Source of the DNA: a bacterium | GTDB lineage: Bacteria; Actinomycetota; Thermoleophilia; Solirubrobacterales; Solirubrobacteraceae | Direction: 5' to 3' | Length of the DNA: 64,000 nucleotides | Assembly: GCA_021323635.1 (NCBI GenBank) | Contig: JAJPKQ010000007.1 | Span: forward strand, 1-64,000 | Shown here: in pieces, positions 58,739 through 64,000 of the stretch | Position numbering within the stretch: position 1 is the first letter of the stretch | How the letters are laid out: every line of letters starts with the position of its first letter | Notes under the pieces: generated by a model | What the model was told of the DNA's origin: nothing | The model's input: the letters and a program-made list of their open reading frames with translations, nothing else | Database searches by the model: none | Made by a program: the position numbers and the translations under genes

Positions 58739-61078
58739 CTACGGCCCGCTTGCAAGCGTCAGCGTCCAGGTGGAGCTGTAGCTGCCCTTGTGGGCATCGG
58801 CGGGCACGGCCAGCTTGAGGTAGCTGACCACGCGCGCCGGGCCGACGCCGCTGCCGGGCTGCGCGTCGAAGATCTTCACCGGCGCCGGCGCCGGTTCACC
58901 GGCGGGGAGGGTGAGCGGGGTGGAGACCGCATTGACCGGCGGGGCGCAGCCGCCTTCCCCGAGGGCAGATTCGTTGCGCGTGATCGTGAGCGCGCCGGAG
59001 GGAAGCGTGGCGCCGGCAACATCCTTGAACGGGGTCGAGGTCGCTTCGATCGACCAGCCGGGCAGCGTAGGCGATTCATCGTCGACCGTCAGCAGGAGCG
59101 CGCTTTCTGCAACCTCGTTCTTGCCGTTCAGGCGCAGCGCGGGCAGCGCAAGGGTGGGCGGCCCGGCAATCGTCGCTTCGCCGCTTGCGCAGGAGCTCTC
59201 GAAGGAGATGATCTCGCCGCCTTCGCCGACCGCAAAGCCGCGCAGCGCATTCGCGAAGGAGACTCCATGTAGGGTCTTTGGCGCCGGGTCATAGATCGTG
59301 CCGCCGTACTTCGCGGAGACTTCGTTGTAGGGGGTGCTCTCGATCGTGCCGCCTTCGCCGACGCCGAAGCAGATACCTGCGGCCGGGCAGCTGCCCGCGT
59401 ACCAGGTCTCCGTTCGTCGCAGTTCCAGTTCGCTCCAGCTTTCACCGCCGTTTGTCGTCTTGTAGGCGTAGCCTTCAGCGCCGCCGATCCAGCATTCGGA
59501 GGCGCTTGCGCAGTCCGCCGCGTAGAAGGTCATCGTGCGCGGCGAGGTGCGTGCGCTCCAGCCTTCGCCGCCGTTGGCGCTCGTGTAGATGGCGCCGCCG
59601 GCGCCGGCGGCAAGGCAGAAGCTGCCGCTGCAGCTGACCGAGTAGAGCGTTTCTGATCCCAGCGGCCCGCGGCTGCTCCACGCTTCGCCGCCGTCGGCGC
59701 TGGTGTAGACGCCTCCGCCTTCGCCCACCGCCACGCAGGCGCCGGCGCTCGTGCAGGAGACCGCCTCCAGCGTGCCGCCGCCAAGGGGCGAGCGCGCCGT
59801 CCATGCTTCGCCGCCGTCGGCGCTCGTAAGCACGGTTCCGGCGGCGCCGACTGCCACGCAGTCGAGCGCCGAGGCGCACGAGACGCCGTCGAGCGCCTCC
59901 GTCGTCGGGGTGCTGTGCAGGGCCCATTCCGAGCCGTTGCTCGTGGTGATGACGGTGCCGGCGGCGCCGACAGCAACGCAGGCAACGATGCCCCCGCAGG
60001 AGACCGCAGCGAGGTTGGCGGTGGTGGGTGAGGGCGGCTGCACCCAACCCATGCCGCCGCCATCGGAGTTGCGCAGGATCTCGGCGACCGCGCCGACCGT
60101 CACGCAGACCAGCCGCGTGGGGCAGGAGATGCCGTAGAGATTGTCGGTCGTGTCCGCTGAGCCGTGCAGCCAGGTTGTGCCGCCGTTCTCGCTGTAGAGC
60201 ATCGTTGCCAGTTCCTGGCCCTTGTCTCCGACGGCGATGCAGCGGATCGTGCTGGTGCAGGCGATCGCATTGAGTTCGTAGGAGACGGTGGAGGCGCTCG
60301 CGCTCCAGGAGGCGCCGCCGGAGCTGCTCTTGAGGATCACCCCGCCGGCGCCGACCGCATAGCAGATCGACCCGCTTGGGCAGTCGACGCCGTTGAGCTG
60401 CGCGGTGCTCCCTGTTTCGCGCGCCATCCAGCCTTCGCCGAAGTTGTCGCTGGTGAGGCTCACCCCGCCGGCGCCGACCGCCACGCAGATGCCGGTGGGC
60501 AGGCAGGAGAGCGCGCGCAGTTCCTGCGCAGTGGACACGCTCACGACGCTGAAGCTTTCACCGCCATTCACAGAGCGCAGCACCGTTCCGGCGGCGCCCA
60601 CCGCGACGCAGTCGCTGGTGGTCGGGCAGGAGACCGCGGCGAGGCTGCTCGTGGTCGGAGAGCTGACCGCGCTCCAAGCTTCGCCGCCGTCGGTCGAGCG
60701 CAGGATCGCTCCACCGGCGCCGACCGCCAGGCAGAGGGTCGTGCTCGCACAGGAGACCGAGCGCAGTTCGGCTGAGCTGGGCGAGGTGCGCTTGCTCCAT
60801 TCCGGTTCGCCGCTGCTTGCGGTCTGCTCGATCGTGCCTTCGGCCCCGACCGCCACACACCACGCGCTTGTCGGGCACGAGACGGAATTGATCGTCGCGG
60901 TGATGCTGCCGCCCACTGTCTGCGGCTCCCACTCGCAGCCGCTCACCGCAAGCGCGCACACCAGGATTAGGAGCGCGGCTGGCGCTCGCGCTGCGCCGAT
61001 GCCCGCGCGGATGCGCCTCAGGCCGCTCGCCTGCGCTCCCCGCGCGTGTGCGCGCTCACGGTCAGAGGCGCTGGCCAT
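58739..61078 (-). CDS. Lipoprotein with 14 propeller-blade repeats and C-terminal WxL-like domain
   Basis: A 779-residue surface protein. After a signal with lipobox VSGC come 14 tandem ~40-residue repeats of the form SC..(5-7)..C-AVG-GT-L-S-GG..W, as in YCF48/BNR-type beta-propellers. The last repeat lacks the Cys pair. Fourteen units would fold as two seven-bladed propellers. The last ~130 residues form a WxL-like domain with GWSIEATSTPF and the terminal STWTLTLASGP, closely matching the end of the small protein at 62161. Glu in the GGE motif is mostly GAA, unlike neighbours that use GAG. ATG 61078 overlaps the upstream gene by 17 nt. Likely a cell-wall adhesin or scaffold. Confidence 0.8.
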   Translation of the reverse strand: MASASDRERAHARGAQASGLRRIRAGIGAARAPAALLILVCALAVSGCEWEPQTVGGSITATINSVSCPTSAWCVAVGAEGTIEQTASSGEPEWSKRTSPSSAELRSVSCASTTLCLAVGAGGAILRSTDGGEAWSAVSSPTTSSLAAVSCPTTSDCVAVGAAGTVLRSVNGGESFSVVSVSTAQELRALSCLPTGICVAVGAGGVSLTSDNFGEGWMARETGSTAQLNGVDCPSGSICYAVGAGGVILKSSSGGASWSASASTVSYELNAIACTSTIRCIAVGDKGQELATMLYSENGGTTWLHGSADTTDNLYGISCPTRLVCVTVGAVAEILRNSDGGGMGWVQPPSPTTANLAAVSCGGIVACVAVGAAGTVITTSNGSEWALHSTPTTEALDGVSCASALDCVAVGAAGTVLTSADGGEAWTARSPLGGGTLEAVSCTSAGACVAVGEGGGVYTSADGGEAWSSRGPLGSETLYSVSCSGSFCLAAGAGGAIYTSANGGEGWSARTSPRTMTFYAADCASASECWIGGAEGYAYKTTNGGESWSELELRRTETWYAGSCPAAGICFGVGEGGTIESTPYNEVSAKYGGTIYDPAPKTLHGVSFANALRGFAVGEGGEIISFESSCASGEATIAGPPTLALPALRLNGKNEVAESALLLTVDDESPTLPGWSIEATSTPFKDVAGATLPSGALTITRNESALGEGGCAPPVNAVSTPLTLPAGEPAPAPVKIFDAQPGSGVGPARVVSYLKLAVPADAHKGSYSSTWTLTLASGP

Positions 61079-62153
61079 GGCCGTAGGCGACCGGCTCGGA
61101 GCGCCTGCGCTCGCGACGGCGCACAAACAACAACAGCAGCAGCGAGACCAGCGCGGCGGCGGCGCAGGCGCCTGCCAGGAGCGCCCAGGGGAGTGGGGTC
61201 CGACGGCGCGCTGTGGGAGCAGCGGAGCTGCTGCCGGCCAGCGGCTGACCCAAGCTCGCAGCGGCGCTGATCGTGACAGCCTGCCCGCAGTCGCTGGCCT
61301 GGGCGGCGATGGTGTAGGCGCCGGGCGCAAGCGGTTGAGGCCAGGGCAGCGGGTAGGGGATCGTATCTCCGGGCAGGATCGCTTCAAGGCGGCGGGAGAC
61401 TGTCCGCGTCGCCCCCTGCGCGCCATGCAGGGTGACCGTAAGCGCGGGCTTGCAGAGCAGGCGGCCGCCATTGCGCAGCGCGACGATCACCGCCGCTCGC
61501 TGCGTGCCGCCAAGCGGGCCGAGCGAGGCGCCCTCGACCTGGATCTGCGCAGCTGCGGGCCCCGGCACGATCACCTCGACGCCGATCACGATGCGCAGGA
61601 TCTGGGTGATCGAGAAGCGCCCTCCCGAGCGGCTGGGGGTGGCATTCTGAAAGGCGATGCCGGCAAGGTGATCGCCCGGCTGGGTGCCGCGCGGCACGCG
61701 CACCGTGAAGGCGAGGCGGCGCGCGCCCCCGGGCGCCAGGGTCACTCTGGCAAGCGCTGGCGTCACCCAGCGACCGGGGCCGTGCATCGCGCTGCCGCGG
61801 CTTGAGTAGACGGCCCCCGACGTCACGCCGGTCAGCCCTTCGACGGGGTAGACGAGGATGCTGACGGTGTGCGATGAGGAGTTGCGCAGAAGCGCTTCCT
61901 CGTGAGCTGTGCCGCCGGCAGCGATGTGCGGACGAAAGTATGAGCGCGTGATCGGTTCGCCGGCGCTGAAGGTCGCCGGGACGGCGGAGATCCCGCCAAG
62001 CTGCGGCGCGCCTTCGCCTGCGAGCGCGCTCGGCGCCGCAGCGGCTGCGAGCGCCAGGATGATGCCGCACCGGCTCGCCAGAGCGCGGCCTCGCGCCAGC
62101 GGGCGCGCTGGCGCAGAGCCGATCATGCCAGCGGGTGGCCGGAGCCCGCTCAT
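61062..62153 (-). CDS. DUF916/DUF3324-type WxL-interacting membrane protein
   Basis: A 363-residue exported protein. A signal peptide (cleavage near SALA/GE) precedes an N-terminal DUF916-like beta domain (VYPVEGLTGVTSGAVYSSRG, RRLAFTVRVPRGTQPGDHLAGI). A second beta domain follows (RNGGRLLCKPALTVTLHG, LAPGAYTI), then one transmembrane helix (about 318-342) and an Arg-rich cytoplasmic tail. In Firmicutes such proteins (WxIP) anchor to peptidoglycan and bind WxL proteins. Here the gene sits between two WxL-like proteins, which strongly supports the same pairing. It starts 7 nt after the small WxL gene. Confidence 0.82.
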   Translation of the reverse strand: MSGLRPPAGMIGSAPARPLARGRALASRCGIILALAAAAAPSALAGEGAPQLGGISAVPATFSAGEPITRSYFRPHIAAGGTAHEEALLRNSSSHTVSILVYPVEGLTGVTSGAVYSSRGSAMHGPGRWVTPALARVTLAPGGARRLAFTVRVPRGTQPGDHLAGIAFQNATPSRSGGRFSITQILRIVIGVEVIVPGPAAAQIQVEGASLGPLGGTQRAAVIVALRNGGRLLCKPALTVTLHGAQGATRTVSRRLEAILPGDTIPYPLPWPQPLAPGAYTIAAQASDCGQAVTISAAASLGQPLAGSSSAAPTARRRTPLPWALLAGACAAAALVSLLLLLFVRRRERRRSEPVAYGHGQRL

Positions 62154-62160
62154 CGCCCGC

Positions 62161-62760
62161 CTATGGGCCGCTCACAAGCGAGAATTCCCAGGTAGCGGTG
62201 TAGGTGCCCTTGTATGCGTTCCCGGGCACCGTCAGCGACCAGGTTGGTGTGACCGTCTGATTGCCCATGCCGCTGTTTTCGGCGGCGTCGTACATCTTTG
62301 TAGCGGTGGGCATCGTTTCCCCGGCCGGCAGCGTGTAGGGGTAGCTGATCGCGTTTGACGCAAGCGTGCACGTGGCTCCTGCGTCGCATGCGTCGCTCGG
62401 CGCCGAGCCGATCGTCGTCGCCGTGCTCAGCAGGGCATGGGTGCCGTTCTTGAAGACGGTCGATGTCGCGGTGATGTTCCACCCCGCCCCGGTGCCGCGG
62501 GCGTCGCTGACGTCGAAAGGCTGGCCCTTGGTGATGACGATGTTCTTGCCCGTGATCCTGGTGGCCGGAAAGGCCACAGCAGCGGGCGTCGATTCGATGA
62601 ATTCAAAGCCGCCTTCGGTGAGTTCCTCGCTTGCCGCGACGCTCACGCCCGTGGCGCTAGCCTGGCCGGCGACGCTGAGCATGCCGGCCGCTGCTGCAAC
62701 CAGCGCCAGCGCAATCTGCCAGCGCGCCTGAAAAAGAGATCGCAAACCATCCATGGTCAT
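62161..62760 (-). CDS. Small secreted WxL-domain-like protein
   Basis: A 199-residue secreted protein with signal peptide cleaved around ASA/TG (residue 36). The mature part is one WxL-like domain with ITGKNIVITKGQPFDVSDARG, GAGWNITATSTVFKNG (Trp94) and the C-terminal TPTWSLTVPGNAYKGTYTAT then WEFSLVSGP (Trp174, Trp191). The V-D-RG-GAGW and GTYTAT-W patterns match WxL domains that attach to Gram-positive cell walls. GAA is favoured for Glu, unlike most genes here. A GAGG sequence precedes ATG 62760. First gene of the WxL-like operon. Confidence 0.78.
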   Translation of the reverse strand: MTMDGLRSLFQARWQIALALVAAAAGMLSVAGQASATGVSVAASEELTEGGFEFIESTPAAVAFPATRITGKNIVITKGQPFDVSDARGTGAGWNITATSTVFKNGTHALLSTATTIGSAPSDACDAGATCTLASNAISYPYTLPAGETMPTATKMYDAAENSGMGNQTVTPTWSLTVPGNAYKGTYTATWEFSLVSGP

Positions 62761-63014
62761 TGCCTGACCTCGCTTTCCTCATTCCTTGCGCACTCGGGCG
62801 CAGGGCCGGCGGCAGGGCGCTGCGAGCCGTCCGGTCGATTGCGCTCGCGGGTCGCAGCGGCCCCTCAGTGGCAAGAGACAACCGCCGGGGCAACCCGTGC
62901 GCGGTTTGTGGCTATAGATCACTCATCGGTCGCTCGGGCCGACAGCTTGAGCCCTTTTTGGGCTTGCTGCACGCGAGCTTGCAGCGCGAGCGTCGTGGAT
63001 TCTCAGCGCCGCTG
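62761..63014 (-). promoter_or_regulatory. Promoter and leader region of the WxL-like operon
   Basis: About 250 nt between rmlA and the small WxL gene on the minus strand, without a gene. It holds a -10-like TATAGC in a small AT-rich patch, followed by a long GC-rich leader of roughly 150 nt with several complementary segments (GCCCC/GGGGC among them). I could not match it to a known riboswitch. Confidence 0.3.
62950..62964 (-). terminator. Possible terminator after rmlA
   Basis: On the minus strand AGCCC, loop AAAAA, GGGCT forms a 5-bp hairpin about 50 nt past the rmlA stop. A second short hairpin (GCTGCA/TGCAGC) lies just before it. Confidence 0.35.
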
Positions 63015-64000
63015 CTATGGGATCGCGACTTCGGAGTTGTCGCCGACCATGAAGCGGTAGGCGCGCGGCGCACCGCGATCGCGGCCGATGCGCACGTTGC
63101 GACCAAGCAGCGAGGACTCGATCCGCCCGTCGATGTCGCTGATCGAGCAGCCCGCCAGCAGGATCGAGTGCTCGACCTCCGCGCGCTCAAGCGTGCAGCC
63201 ATCGCCGATCGCCGTATAGGGGCCGATGTAGCAGTCTGAGATCTGGGCGCCCGCGCCGATGATCGCCGGCCCGCGCACGCGCGTGCGCAGCAGGCGCGCT
63301 CCCGCTGCGACCTGCACGCGCCCCTCCACCGTCGTCTCGACCAGCTCGCCCTCCAGCGATGCCCCGATCGCATCGAGGATCAGGCGGTTGGCCTCGAGCA
63401 TGTCTTCGAGCCGGCCGGTGTCCTTCCACCAGCCCTCGACGATGTGCGGCTCGACGCGGCCGCCGCCGTCGATGATCGACTGGATCGCATCGGTGATCTC
63501 AAGCTCGCCGCGCGCTGACGGCGAGATCGAGCGCGCGGCTGCATGGATGCGTGCCGTGAACATGTACACGCCCACGAGCGCGAGGTCGCTCGGCGGCTGC
63601 TTGGGCTTCTCGATCAGCCGCACAACGCGCATCGCGCCCCCTGGCGCGCTCGCAAGCTCGGCGACGCCGTAGCTCTCCGGGTCATCTACAGGGGTGAGCA
63701 GGATGAGGGCATCCGGCGCGCTTGCCCTGAAGGCGGCGACGAGATCCTGGATCCCGCCCTGCAGGAGGTTGTCGCCAAGGTACATCACAAATGAGCTCTC
63801 CCCGAGAAAGGGCTCGGCGGTGAGCACCGCGTGGGCCAGGCCGAGCGGCGCCTGTTGGGGGATGTAGGTGATCTGCGCGCCGAAGCGCTCGCCCGATCCC
63901 GCCGCAGCTTCGATCTCCGCCGCTGTCTGCGGGGCGACGATCACGCCGATCTGCGTGATCCCGGCCGCCACGAGCGCCTCGATGCCGTAGAAGAGAACGG
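63015..64000 (-). CDS. rmlA: Glucose-1-phosphate thymidylyltransferase (partial, start outside the window)
   Basis: First step of dTDP-L-rhamnose synthesis, dTTP plus glucose-1-phosphate to dTDP-glucose. The visible 327-residue part begins inside the nucleotidyltransferase domain (VLFYGIEALVAAGI); the N-terminal GGxGTRL loop lies beyond position 64000. It contains YIPQQAPLGLAHAV, YLGDN, EKP and GWWKDTGR typical of RmlA. A C-terminal left-handed beta-helix follows, of the long actinobacterial type (VRGPAIIGAGAQISDCYIGPYTAIGDGC). It faces the same way as the WxL-like genes and rmlDB. Confidence 0.93.
   Translation of the reverse strand, partial: VLFYGIEALVAAGITQIGVIVAPQTAAEIEAAAGSGERFGAQITYIPQQAPLGLAHAVLTAEPFLGESSFVMYLGDNLLQGGIQDLVAAFRASAPDALILLTPVDDPESYGVAELASAPGGAMRVVRLIEKPKQPPSDLALVGVYMFTARIHAAARSISPSARGELEITDAIQSIIDGGGRVEPHIVEGWWKDTGRLEDMLEANRLILDAIGASLEGELVETTVEGRVQVAAGARLLRTRVRGPAIIGAGAQISDCYIGPYTAIGDGCTLERAEVEHSILLAGCSISDIDGRIESSLLGRNVRIGRDRGAPRAYRFMVGDNSEVAIP

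Noticed and set aside
62761-62930. Cobalamin or cyclic-dinucleotide riboswitch before the WxL-like operon
   Set aside because: A GCCACTG stretch recalls the cobalamin box, but the other conserved elements of that and of the c-di-GMP and c-di-AMP classes are missing.
1-64000. CRISPR arrays, tRNA or rRNA genes, insertion sequences
   Set aside because: I saw no regularly spaced direct repeats, no tRNA cloverleaf or rRNA sequence in the gaps, and no intact transposase.

Overview
The window is a 64 kb, gene-dense, high-GC segment with a conventional housekeeping layout. Family composition points to Actinomycetota, most likely class Thermoleophilia (Solirubrobacterales-like). The clues are a PccB-type carboxyltransferase with a tiny AccE-like partner, an IleRS of the IleRS2 type, a DUF2342 zinc metalloprotease, a polyprenol-phosphate mannosyltransferase, an actinobacterial-type LexA box, and many genes whose start codon sits 6-12 nt after a TANNNT hexamer, as expected for leaderless mRNAs. 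The taxonomic call is an inference from gene content.

Layout. 1-645: no convincing gene. 646-8.2 kb: asd, an ICMT-like methyltransferase, two uncharacterised proteins, acyl-CoA carboxyltransferase (accD/pccB), a decayed VapBC module, a DHA2 drug exporter and a small AccE-like protein. 8.3-14.3 kb: a sulfate-assimilation operon (sulfite reductase, APS reductase, TSUP transporter, cysD, cysN). 14.3-24.9 kb: biotin carboxylase/BCCP, HAD hydrolase, sucCD, an aminotransferase, a DtxR regulator, a glycerate-kinase-like stub, gpsA and a DUF1998 helicase. 24.9-33.9 kb: Tat-exported sulfatase, fumC, MerR regulator, ileS, trxA and a dolichol-phosphate-mannose-synthase-type enzyme. 33.9-45.6 kb: polX, a three-gene operon (trehalose-phosphatase-like, membrane protein, glycosyltransferase), a TSUP transporter split into two half genes, tatA, an MbfA-like ferritin-VIT1 fusion, PAC2, an AddB-like nuclease and a DUF2342 protease. 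45.6-56.7 kb: a basic coiled-coil protein behind two LexA/SOS boxes, an array of hairpins, Mrp/ApbC, a 7Fe ferredoxin, amidase, citrate synthase, groESL with a CIRCE operator, an ASCH protein, a Crp/Fnr regulator, a GDPD, a family-5 uracil-DNA glycosylase and a lipoprotein.

56.7-64 kb is the most unusual part. The dTDP-rhamnose genes rmlB and rmlD are separated from rmlA by three minus-strand genes that look like a WxL-type cell-surface system. They encode a small secreted protein with a WxL-like domain, a membrane-anchored DUF916/DUF3324-type (WxL-interacting) protein, and a 779-residue lipoprotein with 14 propeller-blade repeats ending in a second WxL-like domain. WxL systems are known chiefly from low-GC Firmicutes, so this cluster is the best candidate here for an under-described system.

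The genes fit a heterotrophic aerobe: TCA enzymes (citrate synthase, succinyl-CoA ligase, fumarase), acyl-CoA carboxylation, assimilatory sulfate reduction and envelope glycoconjugate synthesis. The SOS-box gene and the IleRS with a GxHH signature are the other points worth a second look.
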